Notes: generated from the letters alone by a model not told the origin. Positions 9,209 to 17,946 are shown, numbered from the stretch's first letter. The stretch: DNA of 64,000 bases from Pannonibacter anstelovis (GCF_036881715.1 NZ_JBAKBF010000001.1:62001-126000), one strand, 5' to 3'. Numbers and translations: made by a program.

Positions 9209-9235
9209 CGCCCCGGACAGTGGTTCGGGGCGTTT
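9209..9235 (+). terminator. Probable terminator after gatB
   Basis: A perfect 7-base stem (9209-9215 with 9226-9232) around a 10-base loop is followed by TTT. It lies 38 bases after the gatB stop and just before the next gene, so it may be weak or allow read-through. Confidence 0.5.
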
Positions 9236-9253
9236 GCATGTGGAGTGGAGTTT

Positions 9254-9718
9254 ATGGACGGGTTCCGGATTGAAAAGGCGCGCTCTGAACATCTGGCGGA
9301 TATTCTCGCCATCATCAATGCCGGTGCGGTCGGCGCGAGGGAGACCTATGAGAGCGATGATCCGGAAGATTACCGCGCTGCCTTCGATGCGATCCTGACT
9401 GCACCCGAGACGGACATCTATGTGGTGCTCGGCGGGACAGACGGCGAAGAGGTTCTGGCAACCTATCAGCTGACCTTCGAGAAGGGCCTTGCCTTTCGTG
9501 GCCGCGGACGGGCGAGCCTTGAAAGCGTCCATACGCGGGCGGATATGCGAGGGCAAGGCATCGGCAAGGCGATGGTTGAACATGCCGAGGCTCTGGCGCG
9601 GGCGAAAGGTGTCGCGCTGATCCAGCTCACCTCAAACCGTATCCGTCTCGACGCCCACCGCTTCTATTTGCGCGAAGGCTATGACCAGAGCCATCTCGGT
9701 TTCAAGAAGATGCTTTGA
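9254..9718 (+). CDS. GNAT family N-acetyltransferase
   Basis: A 154-residue acyltransferase of the GNAT superfamily. The acetyl-CoA-binding motif A is visible as VHTRADMRGQGIGKAMVEHA at about residues 94-113, with the R/Q-x-x-G-x-G/A signature RGQGIGKA. Motif B follows as LIQLTSNRIRLDAHRFYLR and the final strand as GYDQSHLGFKKML. The N-terminal part (ARSEHLADILAIINAG) is the usual first helix. The ATG at 9254 has GGAG four to eight bases upstream and matches the family start (MDGFRIEKA); an upstream in-frame ATG at 9206 lies inside the gatB terminator. The acceptor substrate cannot be told from sequence. Confidence 0.85.
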   Translation: MDGFRIEKARSEHLADILAIINAGAVGARETYESDDPEDYRAAFDAILTAPETDIYVVLGGTDGEEVLATYQLTFEKGLAFRGRGRASLESVHTRADMRGQGIGKAMVEHAEALARAKGVALIQLTSNRIRLDAHRFYLREGYDQSHLGFKKML

Positions 9719-9839
9719 GGCTCAGAGCAGCGGCTGGCGGCATCCCGCGCACGTGACTTGCGGCGCGCAGGCCGCTGGCCTAGCTTGTGAGGTGAGAGGG
9801 GGCACTTGCCCGCCCTGATCCCGCGAACTGGAGCCCAAG

Positions 9840-10556
9840 ATGCCCGTGACCCAGACAGCACCCATCGAACTGCATTATTGGCCAACGCCGAACGGCTGGA
9901 AAATCTCGATCCTTCTGGAGGAACTTGGCGTCCCCTATGAGGTGAAATACGTCAATATCGGAAAGGGTGAGCAGTTCCGCCCCGAGTTTCTGGCCATTGC
10001 GCCCAACAACCGCATGCCGGCGATTGTTGATCCGGAAGGGCCGGGCGGCGCACCCATTTCCGTCTTTGAATCCGGCGCCATCCTGCAATATCTCGGGCGC
10101 AAGTTCGGCGTGTTCTATCCGGCAGACGAGCGCAAGCGGGTCGAGGTGGATGAGTGGCTGATGTGGCAGATGGGCGGTTTTGGCCCGATGCTGGGCCAGA
10201 ACCATCATTTCCGCATCTATGCGCCTGAAAAAATCCCCTACGCCATGGACCGCTACCTTAACGAGACGCACCGGCTCTACGGGGTTCTCAACAAGCGGCT
10301 GGAAGGGCGTGAATACGTCGCAGCTAGTGAATACACCATCGCGGACATGGCCATCATCGGCTGGGCGCAGGGCTGGAAGAACCAGGGCATGGACCTTGAA
10401 GAGTTCCCCCATGTGAAGGCCTGGAAGGCGCGCCTGGAGGAGCGTCCCGCCGTGCAGCGCGGCCTTGCCGTTGGCCGTGAGGAACGTGAGCGGCAGGCCT
10501 CGCTGGCAGAGGACAAGGACGCGCAGAAGGTTCTGTTCGGTCAGCGCGCCCGCTGA
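9840..10556 (+). CDS. Nu-class (YfcG/YghU-like) glutathione S-transferase
   Basis: A 238-residue thioredoxin-fold glutathione transferase. The N-terminal domain has the Nu-class signature WPTPNGWKISILLEELGVPY, with the Thr-x-Asn motif that binds glutathione or its disulfide. It is followed by RPEFLAIAPNNRMPAIVD (cis-Pro loop) and FESGAILQYLGRKFG. The helical C-terminal domain contains YTIADMAIIGWAQGWKNQG, the N-capping box of GSTs. YfcG-type enzymes reduce disulfides with glutathione; transfer to this protein is by family similarity. It is a single-gene unit, closed by a strong hairpin at 10575-10608. Confidence 0.88.
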   Translation: MPVTQTAPIELHYWPTPNGWKISILLEELGVPYEVKYVNIGKGEQFRPEFLAIAPNNRMPAIVDPEGPGGAPISVFESGAILQYLGRKFGVFYPADERKRVEVDEWLMWQMGGFGPMLGQNHHFRIYAPEKIPYAMDRYLNETHRLYGVLNKRLEGREYVAASEYTIADMAIIGWAQGWKNQGMDLEEFPHVKAWKARLEERPAVQRGLAVGREERERQASLAEDKDAQKVLFGQRAR

Positions 10557-10574
10557 TTGTACACTTCCGATACA

Positions 10575-10608
10575 GCGGGCCGGTCTCCCATTGGATAGAC
10601 CGGCCCGC
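10575..10608. terminator. Bidirectional terminator hairpin
   Basis: A perfect 12-base stem (10575-10586 with 10597-10608) and a 10-base loop lie between two convergent genes, the glutathione transferase and the DUF2147 gene. It is followed by AAAA on the plus strand and by only a short T-poor tract on the minus strand, so the T-runs are modest. Confidence 0.7.
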
Positions 10609-10629
10609 AAAACCTGGCAGATCAATGCG

Positions 10630-11094
10630 TCATTTCACCCGTGACCAGGTCTCGCCCTTGCAGATGAGGCCGCCCATGACACAGCCTTCCAGCGTCATCT
10701 TGTCGGCGCCGTCCATTTGAATGAAACCGGTGTAGGTCTTGCCGTCCTCGGCATTGTAGACTTGGCCCTTCCATTGCCCGTCCTTGCCGGTCGGCTTCAT
10801 GCCGAGAACGATCTGTGTGCCGAGCAGGGGCTTGCTCTGCTTTGCCGGGTCCGGGTTCTTGATGTCGTTGCGCGGCTCTTTCAGCCAGATGATGGTGCCG
10901 CAGAGGTTGCCGCCGCAGGGGGCAATCTTGATGCGCGATGACCCGCTGGGGCGCGTCCATTCGCCTGAAGCATCTGCGGCCTGCGCGGAAGCGGCCGGAA
11001 GCATCAGTATCAGGGAAGCAGCTAGCAGAAGACCGCCGCCGAGCCTTGCGGACAGCCTGCGGGCTGAGGTGTTGCGGACAAGTGAAAGCATCAT
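10630..11094 (-). CDS. DUF2147 domain exported protein
   Basis: A 154-residue protein with a clear Sec signal peptide (basic start, hydrophobic LLLAASLILMLPAASAQA, cleavage near AQA-AD). The mature part has the DUF2147 pattern. It begins GEWTRPSGSSRIKIAPCGGN, followed by LCGTIIWLKEPRND. It later has GKTYTGFIQMDG and ends MTLEGCVMGGLICKGETWSR. Two cysteine pairs (CGGNLC and CVMGGLIC) may form disulfides in the periplasm. The start at 11094 is backed by GAGGAG just upstream. The family binds unknown ligands; function is unknown. It is a single gene bounded by the hairpin at 10575-10608. Confidence 0.85.
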   Translation of the reverse strand: MMLSLVRNTSARRLSARLGGGLLLAASLILMLPAASAQAADASGEWTRPSGSSRIKIAPCGGNLCGTIIWLKEPRNDIKNPDPAKQSKPLLGTQIVLGMKPTGKDGQWKGQVYNAEDGKTYTGFIQMDGADKMTLEGCVMGGLICKGETWSRVK

Positions 11095-11231
11095 TGCGTG
11101 TCTCCTCCCAGAGCACCTGCCTGCCTCCTCAAACAGACAAGGTGCCGTTTACGCAAACGGAAGGCTATGATGTTTCAAAGCGGCTGAAAAGCCGTGCCGT
11201 AACGGAAGTGGGTAGCTAAATTTCACGCTTG

Positions 11232-11260
11232 GAAAAAACTCGTGCCCGTGAGGGCACAAG
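11232..11260 (-). terminator. Intrinsic terminator of the PPK2 gene
   Basis: On the minus strand, a 9-base stem with one G-T wobble and a TCAC loop (11239-11260) is followed by six T residues. It lies just after the stop of the polyphosphate kinase gene. Confidence 0.8.
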
Positions 11261-11280
11261 CTTCCTGCGATGGCAGAGGA

Positions 11281-12150
11281 TCATCGGGCGTCCGCACCCG
11301 CGGCCGCAACGGCTGCATGATAGTGGCGGCGGATGTCTTCCAGATCGACGCTCACCTTCGGAGTTTTCAGGTCCATCGACAGAAGTGTTTCCTCGATGAT
11401 CCGCGCGATGGCGAAGTTACGCACCCACTTGCGGTCAGCCGGGATCACATACCAGGGCGCATCCTTGGTGGAGGTGCGCTCCAGCGCGTCCTCATAGGCT
11501 TTGGTGTAGGCGTCCCAGTGCTTGCGTTCGGTATAGTCTGCCTCGCTGATCTTCCACTGCCGGGTGGGGTCGTTGAGGCGCACGGCGAAGCGTTCCAGCT
11601 GTTCTTCCGGGCTGATGTGCAGGAAGAACTTGAGAATGCGCGTGCCACTGGCCGTCAGAAGCTGCTCGAAGGCATTGATGTGGTCATAGCGGGCACGCCA
11701 GACCTTTTCCTCCACCAATTCATGCACCCGCACCACCAGCACGTCTTCATAGTGAGAGCGGTTGAAGATGCCGACTTCGCCCTTGCCCGGCACCGCCTTG
11801 TGCACGCGCCAGAGGAAATCATGCGCGAGGTCCTGCGCCGTCGGCTGCTTGAAGGAGGTCACCTTTACCCCTTGCGGGTTGAGGCCGGACATGACCTTGC
11901 GGATGGTCCCATCCTTTCCGGCAGCATCCAGCCCCTGCAGCACGACAAGCAGGGAGGAGCGGGCGTCTGCATAGAGCAGGAACTGCAGCTGTGCGAGCGA
12001 CTGGGTGACTTCTGCCGTGCGCGCCTCTGCCGCATCCTTGTCGTGCCCGTTGGGCTTGTCTGCGGTGGGCCAAGCTGACAGATCGACCTTCTGGCCCGGC
12101 TTCACCCGGAGGGTTTCAAGCCAATCACGTTCTTCCTGACTGCCGGCCAT
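11281..12150 (-). CDS. Polyphosphate kinase 2 family protein
   Basis: A 289-residue PPK2-type polyphosphate:nucleotide phosphotransferase, which uses polyphosphate to phosphorylate nucleoside mono- or diphosphates. The Walker A motif is LQGLDAAGKDGTIRKVM at about residues 72-88 and the Walker B region is IFNRSHYEDVLVVRVHEL at about 128-145. The lid arginines are in LNDPTRQWKISEADYTER, followed by APWYVIPADRKWVRNFAIA. A single PPK2 domain and this length fit the class that acts on AMP and ADP (class III-like), but the class is an inference. It is transcribed alone, with GGGAG before the start and its own terminator at 11232-11260. Confidence 0.92.
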   Translation of the reverse strand: MAGSQEERDWLETLRVKPGQKVDLSAWPTADKPNGHDKDAAEARTAEVTQSLAQLQFLLYADARSSLLVVLQGLDAAGKDGTIRKVMSGLNPQGVKVTSFKQPTAQDLAHDFLWRVHKAVPGKGEVGIFNRSHYEDVLVVRVHELVEEKVWRARYDHINAFEQLLTASGTRILKFFLHISPEEQLERFAVRLNDPTRQWKISEADYTERKHWDAYTKAYEDALERTSTKDAPWYVIPADRKWVRNFAIARIIEETLLSMDLKTPKVSVDLEDIRRHYHAAVAAAGADAR

Positions 12151-12225
12151 TCTGGTCTCCCTTGGCTGCTCTGCCGGCTGACAATGACGTCCACAGCCGG
12201 CAAAGGCAACAAGGCAGCAGCTGCC

Positions 12226-13566
12226 TCAGGGTTTCAGCCATTCCACCAGCACGAGCGACATGCTGGGAATGGCGCAGACCACGGCAAGGCCGAGAAGGCT
12301 GGTGATGAGGAAGGGCAGCACGCCCTGCGCCACCCGCTCCAGCGGCAGTTTCGTGATGTTTGCCGCCACATAGAGGTTGATGCCGACAGGCGGCGTGAAG
12401 AGGCCGATGGCAAGGTTGATCATCACCACGACGCCGAACCAAACCGGGTCCCAGCCCAGATGCTGAGCCACCGGCAGGAAGATCGGCAGGCAGATGAACA
12501 TGATGGTCACCGCATCCATGAACATGCCCGCAATCAGCAGGATGAGCATGATGACCAGCAGGATCACCCACTGATTGTCGGAAATCCCCAGCAGGGCCGT
12601 GGAGTATTGGCCGATCAGATCGTCGACCGTGACCACCCAGCCGAAAAGGCTGGCATAGGCGACGACAAGCATCACCACAGCAGAGGAAGCTGCTGCCTCC
12701 ACCAAAGCCTGATAGAGCCCGCGCAAGGTGAGAGTCCGGTAGATGAGCCCCCCCACGAGCAGGGCGTAGACGGTGGCCACGAGGGCTGCTTCCGTTGGCG
12801 TGAAAGCACCGGAATAGATGCCGCCGAGAATAACCACCGGCGTCAGCAGGCCCCAGAAACTGGAGACGAAGGAGCGGCGCAGGCGCTGGCCATAGGGCAG
12901 GCCTGCATCAGGATCGGCCGGAAGCAGGCGCTTCAGCGTTTCGGCGCCCTTGGCAGCATCGCCGCTGCGCGCGAAGGGCAGGGCGGCGAGCATCAGGAAT
13001 CCAAGAAACAGGCCGGGGATGATGGCGGCGATAAACAGGCTCGAAATCGACGCTTCGGCAATGACGCCATAGATGACAAGGCCGATGGAGGGCGGAATGA
13101 CGATGGACAGCGCAGCTCCCGTGCAGACCAGCCCGGCGGCGAAGGGCTTCGGATAGCCGTCCTCCTCCATGCCCTTGATGATCAGCGGGCCGATGGCGGC
13201 AACAGAGGCAGGACCCGAGCCGCTGACCGCGCCCCAGAACAGGCAGACAGTGGTGCCGACAATACCCATGCCTCCGGGGAGGCCGCCGATGAGCACGCGG
13301 AAGAAACGGATCATCCGCTCCGCAATGCCAAGGCTGCCCATCAGGGTGCCTGCCAGAATGAAGAAGGGGATCGCCAGCAGCGAATATTTGGCTATGCCGG
13401 TGGCGATGAGATCGCCCGCCATTTCCAGCCCGAAGCCGATGGACCACATGGCATAGAAAGCGGAGAGCCCCAGCGCGAAGGCGACGGGCAACCGGAGTGC
13501 CAGCAGCAGGAAGAACAGCACGATCATCTGTGTGCCCGCACCCATATTGGACCAGAGTTCAAGCAT
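12226..13566 (-). CDS. dctM: TRAP transporter large permease (DctM)
   Basis: The 446-residue, 12-helix ion-coupled membrane subunit of a TRAP uptake system. Family blocks are YSLLAIPFFILAGTLMGSLG, VSGSGPASVAAIGPLIIKGM, GAALSIVIPPSIGLVIYG, GAFTPTEAALVATVYAL and GLFTPPVGINLYVAANI. It starts at 13566, overlapping the end of the dctQ gene by eight bases, so the two are translated in tandem. A longer upstream frame exists but lacks membrane-protein character. With dctQ and dctP it forms a complete tripartite transporter; the solute is unknown. Its divergent neighbours (IclR regulator, acyl-CoA ligase, SDR) suggest an organic acid. Confidence 0.95.
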   Translation of the reverse strand: MLELWSNMGAGTQMIVLFFLLLALRLPVAFALGLSAFYAMWSIGFGLEMAGDLIATGIAKYSLLAIPFFILAGTLMGSLGIAERMIRFFRVLIGGLPGGMGIVGTTVCLFWGAVSGSGPASVAAIGPLIIKGMEEDGYPKPFAAGLVCTGAALSIVIPPSIGLVIYGVIAEASISSLFIAAIIPGLFLGFLMLAALPFARSGDAAKGAETLKRLLPADPDAGLPYGQRLRRSFVSSFWGLLTPVVILGGIYSGAFTPTEAALVATVYALLVGGLIYRTLTLRGLYQALVEAAASSAVVMLVVAYASLFGWVVTVDDLIGQYSTALLGISDNQWVILLVIMLILLIAGMFMDAVTIMFICLPIFLPVAQHLGWDPVWFGVVVMINLAIGLFTPPVGINLYVAANITKLPLERVAQGVLPFLITSLLGLAVVCAIPSMSLVLVEWLKP

Positions 13567-14044
13567 GGGCTTTTCCTTCTGCACAGAGCGTGCGCCAGCA
13601 GTCCAGACTGTACTGGAGGTGGCGCAGCAGGATGAAGGCAAAGCCTATGGGCAGGGCGAAGCTGTAATACCAGGCCGGGATCTGCAGCGCGTAGGACCGC
13701 ACACCGCTCTTCATCTGGCTCTGGACGAGATCGAATGTGTATTTGGCAGAGAGCGCCAGCAGAACGGCGGACATGAGCGTGGCGAAGATCAAAATGGCTT
13801 TGTGCAGCGGCTGCGGCACCATCTCGTAGATCAGGGTGACGGCCAGATGGTCGCCCTTGCGGGCCGCAACAGCTGCGCCGAACACCGTCAGCAGCAGGAA
13901 GCCATTCGTCAGGATCTCTTCCGTCGAGGCGAGGGAATAGCTGGTGGCGTAGCGTACCACCACATTGACGAAGCCAAGCACTGTCATGCCGGCAAAGATG
14001 AAGGCGCAGATGAGTTTTTCTGCCTCTCGCAGCAGGAAGGACAT
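13559..14044 (-). CDS. dctQ: TRAP transporter small permease (DctQ)
   Basis: A 161-residue, four-helix membrane protein that links the solute receptor to the large permease. Helices are seen at about residues 10-32, 48-64, 84-106 and 124-145. The family features are VVVRYATSYSLASTEEI and the AAVAARKGDHLAVTLIYEMV loop. I prefer the ATG at 14044, nine bases after GGAG, over an in-frame GTG at 14059 with no ribosome site. It lies 120 bases after dctP, separated by a structured leader, and overlaps dctM by eight bases. Confidence 0.9.
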   Translation of the reverse strand: MSFLLREAEKLICAFIFAGMTVLGFVNVVVRYATSYSLASTEEILTNGFLLLTVFGAAVAARKGDHLAVTLIYEMVPQPLHKAILIFATLMSAVLLALSAKYTFDLVQSQMKSGVRSYALQIPAWYYSFALPIGFAFILLRHLQYSLDCWRTLCAEGKAHA

Positions 14045-14070
14045 GCGGACAGGCTCCACGGCATGCGGAC

Positions 14071-14154
14071 CGGATCTGCAGGGAGATCCGGCGGATCAGG
14101 GGGCAGACACAATGGCAAGGGGAACGGCGCGTCTGCCCCGTGGCTGACGCGCCG
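14071..14154 (-). promoter_or_regulatory. Structured intergenic region between dctP and dctQ
   Basis: Three inverted repeats crowd this gap: 14071-14077 with 14084-14090, 14100-14108 with 14131-14139, and 14125-14133 with 14146-14154. The last two share bases 14131-14133, so they cannot form together. Such elements usually protect the upstream receptor transcript or lower transcription into the permease genes. Which fold forms is unknown. Confidence 0.5.
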
Positions 14155-14164
14155 CACGGCTCGC

Positions 14165-15169
14165 CTACTGCTTGGCGGCGATGGTGTCCGTAAAGGTCTT
14201 CACCAGCTCGGGGCCGACTTTTTCCGACCACTTGTCGAAGGCCGGCTTCGTGGCATCACGGAAGGCCTGGAGTTCTTTCGCCGTGGGTTCGTAGATCTCC
14301 ATGCCCTTTTCCTTCAGCAGCTCGATGCCGCTGGCGGTCGCCTGACGGGTGATGTCCTTCTGGTAGGCCATGGCTTCGCTGGCAGCCTGCTGGACCTTGG
14401 CCTTGGTGGCATCATCGAAGCTTTCCCAGCGCTTGCGGCTGATGCCGAGGAAGACCGGGTCATAGGAATAGTGCCAGGTGGACAGGTATTTCTGCACTTC
14501 ATAGACGCGCTGGGGAATGATCACCGCGCCGATGGGGTTTTCCTGTCCGTCCACCACACCCTGTTGCAGGGCGGTGAAGGTCTCGGTCCACTGCATCTGC
14601 TGCGGATTGGCGCCCAGCGCGTTCATCACGTCGATGTACATCGGGCCCGCAACGCGCATCTTGAGGCCCTTCATGTCCTCTGGCGTCTTGATGGGGCGCA
14701 CATTGTTGGTGACTTCGCGGAAGCCGTTTTCACCCCAGGCCAGAACGATGATGTCATGGCCCGCCATGATCTCCTTCATCTTGTCCCCAGGTGCGCCGTC
14801 CGTGGTCGCATCGACGGCCTCATAGTCCGAATAGAGATAGGGCAGCGAGAAGACTGCCATTTCCGGCACAAGCGGCGTGACGTTGATCGCCGAGGTGACG
14901 ACGAAGTCTAGGAAGCCGCGGCTCACCATCTCCGCCTGCTTCATCTGGTCGCCGCCGGAGAGGGATGCATTCGGGAAGACCTTGACGTCATAGGCGCCAT
15001 CGGTCGCAGCGCTGAGCAACTCGTTGAACTTCTCCGCGCCCTTGTGCCATGACGTGGAATCGCCGGTGTTGTGCGAAAGGCGCAGGGTTTCTGCCGATGC
15101 CGTGCCCATGAGGGCTGCAAGGGCAACGGTGGCCGTCAGCGCGAGCCGGTTCAGCTTCTCGAACTTCAT
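14165..15169 (-). CDS. dctP: TRAP transporter solute-binding protein (DctP)
   Basis: The periplasmic receptor of the TRAP system, 334 residues. A signal peptide (MKFEKLNRLALTATVALAAL, cleavage near ASA-ETL) is followed by LRLSHNTGDSTSWHKGAEKF. The ligand-binding arginine block is EDMKGLKMRVAGPMYIDVM, followed by NALGANPQQMQWTETFTALQ and GVVDGQENP. The carboxylate-binding arginine in MKGLKMRV is present. The ATG at 15169 has AGGAG upstream; an in-frame extension to 15223 would precede the signal peptide and is rejected. It heads the dctPQM operon and faces the IclR-type regulator across two operator-like palindromes. Confidence 0.94.
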   Translation of the reverse strand: MKFEKLNRLALTATVALAALMGTASAETLRLSHNTGDSTSWHKGAEKFNELLSAATDGAYDVKVFPNASLSGGDQMKQAEMVSRGFLDFVVTSAINVTPLVPEMAVFSLPYLYSDYEAVDATTDGAPGDKMKEIMAGHDIIVLAWGENGFREVTNNVRPIKTPEDMKGLKMRVAGPMYIDVMNALGANPQQMQWTETFTALQQGVVDGQENPIGAVIIPQRVYEVQKYLSTWHYSYDPVFLGISRKRWESFDDATKAKVQQAASEAMAYQKDITRQATASGIELLKEKGMEIYEPTAKELQAFRDATKPAFDKWSEKVGPELVKTFTDTIAAKQ

Positions 15170-15283
15170 TGTGTCTCCTCCACTTTTTGTCACACAGGGA
15201 CGCTGCCCCATGTGTGCCGTCATGCTACCTGCAGCTTTATTCCGGCCCGCGTGATAACGCTGTTTCCTCCCGCGCTATCTCGA

Positions 15284-15300
15284 GGTCCATAATATGGAAC
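15284..15300. promoter_or_regulatory. Operator-like palindrome 1
   Basis: The 17-mer GGTCCATAATATGGAAC is a near-perfect palindrome about 115 bases upstream of dctP. Its first 13 bases recur exactly at 15401-15413. IclR-family proteins bind palindromes of this general type, and an IclR-type gene starts 137 bases away. Confidence 0.6.
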
Positions 15301-15400
15301 AAGTTTAGATCCAATCAGTCCTATGACAATAGCCTCTTGCAGCGTCTGGGCAAGAAGAAATAAGCTTGCTTTTGAGATGATCGAACGGGCGTGGTTTTAA

Positions 15401-15417
15401 GGTCCATAATATGAACC
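15401..15417. promoter_or_regulatory. Operator-like palindrome 2
   Basis: GGTCCATAATATGAACC is symmetric at seven of eight base pairs about its centre. It ends 19 bases before the IclR-type start codon, where bound protein would block its own transcription. It shares 13 consecutive bases with the palindrome at 15284. Confidence 0.6.
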
Positions 15418-15436
15418 TTGCACAGGCAACTTGCAG

Positions 15437-16246
15437 ATGCTGAATGGCTCACAGAGCGTGGACCGGGCCCTGTCGCTTCTGTCGAGGGTGGGACGGCATG
15501 CAGCGGCTGGTGCGCCGCTGTCGGTGCTTGTTGACGAGAGTGGCCTCAACAAGCCGACGGTGCGCCGTTTGCTGCTGGCGTTGATCCGTGCCGGTCTTGT
15601 CGAGCAGGACCTTGTGACGCGCCGCTATTATCCTGGCGCAGAGGCCTATGTGCTGGGCATCATGGCGGCGCGCCGGTTCAGTCTTGTGGAGATCTGCCTG
15701 GAGAGCCTGCGGCGCCTGTCCCGCCGCTCGGAGGACACGAGTTTTGTGTCGCTGCGGCGCGGGCTTTTTTCGGTGTGTCTGCACCGGGAGGAGGGGGGCT
15801 ATCCGGTGCGCACCCATGCGCTGCTGGCGGGGCAGGAGCATCCCCTTGGCGTGGGGGCCGGGTCGCTTGCGATGCTGGCCGGACTGCCGGATGAGGAGGT
15901 GGCGCAGGTGCTGGCCGAGAATGCCCAGATCCTTGCCGAGCGCTATCCGGCCCTGCCGCCGGAGCGGATTCTTGAGCGTGTGGAGGAGACGCGCAGGCGC
16001 GGCTTTTCGCTCAATCCGGGACTGATCTTTGCCAATTCCTGGGGCATCGGCGCTGCCTTGCGCCATCCGGACGGGCGGGTGATCGGCGCGCTGAGCATTG
16101 CGGCCATCGACAGCCGCCTGCAGGAGCCGCGCCAGCAGGAACTGGCCGGATATCTGCATGACGAAGTGCAGCGGGTGGAGGAAAAGCTTGCTGCCATGTT
16201 CGCCAGCCGCGAGCAGAAAAACGAAGCGCGGGCCATCAGCGCCTGA
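15437..16246 (+). CDS. IclR family transcriptional regulator
   Basis: A 269-residue regulator. The N-terminal winged helix is VDRALSLLSRVGRHAAAG, then VDESGLNKPTVRRLLLALIR and AGLVEQDLVTRRYYPG (residues about 8-75). It is followed by the IclR effector domain, with TSFVSLRRGLFSVCLHREEG and HPLGVGAGSLAMLAGLPDEE and the final block IGALSIAAIDSRL. The effector domain has the usual small-acid-binding layout. The start is the ATG at 15437, following the second palindrome; an in-frame TTG six bases earlier is possible. It probably controls both the divergent TRAP operon and the downstream ligase, SDR and PPC genes. Confidence 0.93.
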   Translation: MLNGSQSVDRALSLLSRVGRHAAAGAPLSVLVDESGLNKPTVRRLLLALIRAGLVEQDLVTRRYYPGAEAYVLGIMAARRFSLVEICLESLRRLSRRSEDTSFVSLRRGLFSVCLHREEGGYPVRTHALLAGQEHPLGVGAGSLAMLAGLPDEEVAQVLAENAQILAERYPALPPERILERVEETRRRGFSLNPGLIFANSWGIGAALRHPDGRVIGALSIAAIDSRLQEPRQQELAGYLHDEVQRVEEKLAAMFASREQKNEARAISA

Positions 16247-16302
16247 TCTTTTCGCCCGTCTTGAGGAGAGCTGGGCACGGAATTCGTTGTTTGGGAGGAC
16301 GA

Positions 16303-17946
16303 ATGCAAGTGACAGAGGCAAGCCAGACGCAGGATCTTTCGGGCGGGGTGGCTCCGGCCACCACGCGGGTGATGAACCTCAGCCAGTTCCTCACCCAGGC
16401 GGCCCGCCGCCATCCCGATGCCATCGGCTTTGTCTGGGGCGAGCGGCACTGGACGTGGGCGCAGATGGAGGCCCGGGCAGAGGCCATGTCCCATGCACTT
16501 GTGCATGAATTCGGCGTCCGCAAGGGCGACCGGGTGCTGATTCAGTCGGCCAACTGCAACCAGATGTTCGAATCCATGTTCGCCTGCTTCCGGGCCGGTG
16601 CCGTGTGGGTTCCTGCCAATTTCCGCCAGTCGCCGGAGGAGGTGGCCTATCTGGCGGAAGCCAGCGGCGCGAAGGGCATGATCTGCGGCGCACAGTTTCC
16701 CGGCCATGCGGCTGCCTGCCGGGCGGAAGCGGCATCACTCAGCTTTGTCATCTCCATCGGCGCATCGGCGTTCGCCGAGGACTACGACGCCATCACAGCC
16801 CGCAACATGGGCCGCAAGCAGGCGCCGGTGCCTGTGTTCCGCGATGATCCATGCTGGTTCTTCTTCACCTCCGGCACCACCGGGCGGCCCAAGGCGGCTA
16901 TCCTGACACACGGCCAGATGGCTTTCGTCATCACCAATCACCTGTGCGACCTGATGCCGGGGACGGGGCCGGAGGATGCCTCCATCGTTGTGGCGCCGCT
17001 GTCGCATGGGGCAGGCGTGCATCAGCTGACGCAGGTGGCTCATGGTGCCAAGACGATTCTGCCGGCTTCCGAAAAGCTCGATGTGCCGGGCATCTGGGCG
17101 CTGGTGGAACGCTGGAAGGTGACCAATGCCTTCACCGTGCCGACCATCCTGAAAATGCTGGTGGAAGACCCTTCGGCGGATCAGTACGACCATTCGAGCC
17201 TCCGGTATGTCATCTACGCCGGCGCCCCCATGTACCGGGCGGACCAGAAACGGGCGCTGGAAAAGCTGGGCAAGGTGATCGTGCAATATTTTGGCCTTGG
17301 CGAGGTGACCGGCAACATCACCGTCCTGCCGCCCGCCTTGCACACGCTGGAAGATGGAGCTGACGCGCGCATCGGCACCTGCGGTTTCGAGCGCACCGGC
17401 ATGCAGGTGGAAATCCAGGATGAGAACGGCGAACCGGTGGCGCCGGGCGCGACGGGGGAGATCTGCGTCATCGGGCCTGCTGTTTTCGCGGGCTATTTCA
17501 ACAATCCGGACGCCAATGCCAAGGCCTTCCGCAATGGCTGGTTCCGCACCGGAGACCTTGGCCACATGGATGAGCATGGCTTCGTCTACATCACCGGCCG
17601 CTCCTCGGACATGTATATCTCCGGCGGCTCCAACATCTATCCGCGCGAGATCGAGGAGAAGATCCTCCTGCATCCGGACATCACCGAGACGGCCGTGCTG
17701 GGCATTCCTGATCCGGTCTGGGGCGAGGCGGGCGTTGCGGTCTGTGTGGCGCGGCCCGGCGCTGACACATCTGCCATTGATCTGCGCGGCTGGCTGGACG
17801 GCAAGGTCGCCCGTTACAAGCTGCCGAAGATCACTGTGTTCTGGGAGGCGATGCCCAAGTCGGCCTACGGCAAGATCACCAAGAAGATGATCCGGGAGGA
17901 ACTTCTGCGCCGGGGTGAAATCCCGGTGCCGGATGACAGAGCCTGA
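16303..17946 (+). CDS. AMP-dependent acyl-CoA synthetase
   Basis: A 547-residue class I adenylate-forming enzyme, which joins a carboxylic acid to CoA through an acyl-AMP. The phosphate-binding loop is FFFTSGTTGRPKAAILTH at about residue 187. The adenine motif is IVQYFGLGEVTGN at about 327. The hinge region GWFRTGDLGHMDEHGFVYI is followed by GRSSDMYISGGSNIYPREIE, and the catalytic lysine region is MPKSAYGKITKK. The start at 16303 has GGGAGG eight bases upstream. The Gly-Leu-Gly-Glu motif resembles benzoate/malonyl and fatty-acid ligases, and the substrate is unknown. It is the second gene of the IclR group and is followed by an SDR. Confidence 0.93.
   Translation: MQVTEASQTQDLSGGVAPATTRVMNLSQFLTQAARRHPDAIGFVWGERHWTWAQMEARAEAMSHALVHEFGVRKGDRVLIQSANCNQMFESMFACFRAGAVWVPANFRQSPEEVAYLAEASGAKGMICGAQFPGHAAACRAEAASLSFVISIGASAFAEDYDAITARNMGRKQAPVPVFRDDPCWFFFTSGTTGRPKAAILTHGQMAFVITNHLCDLMPGTGPEDASIVVAPLSHGAGVHQLTQVAHGAKTILPASEKLDVPGIWALVERWKVTNAFTVPTILKMLVEDPSADQYDHSSLRYVIYAGAPMYRADQKRALEKLGKVIVQYFGLGEVTGNITVLPPALHTLEDGADARIGTCGFERTGMQVEIQDENGEPVAPGATGEICVIGPAVFAGYFNNPDANAKAFRNGWFRTGDLGHMDEHGFVYITGRSSDMYISGGSNIYPREIEEKILLHPDITETAVLGIPDPVWGEAGVAVCVARPGADTSAIDLRGWLDGKVARYKLPKITVFWEAMPKSAYGKITKKMIREELLRRGEIPVPDDRA

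Noticed and set aside
7440..9239. About 600-codon open frame opposite gatB
   Set aside because: Antisense shadow of a conserved gene; the gatB reading is complete and has family motifs.
12184..13635. Long open frame on the plus strand, opposite the first dctM gene
   Set aside because: It is His/Asp/Glu-rich antisense sequence of a membrane-protein gene, with no family similarity. It is produced by high-GC codon bias.
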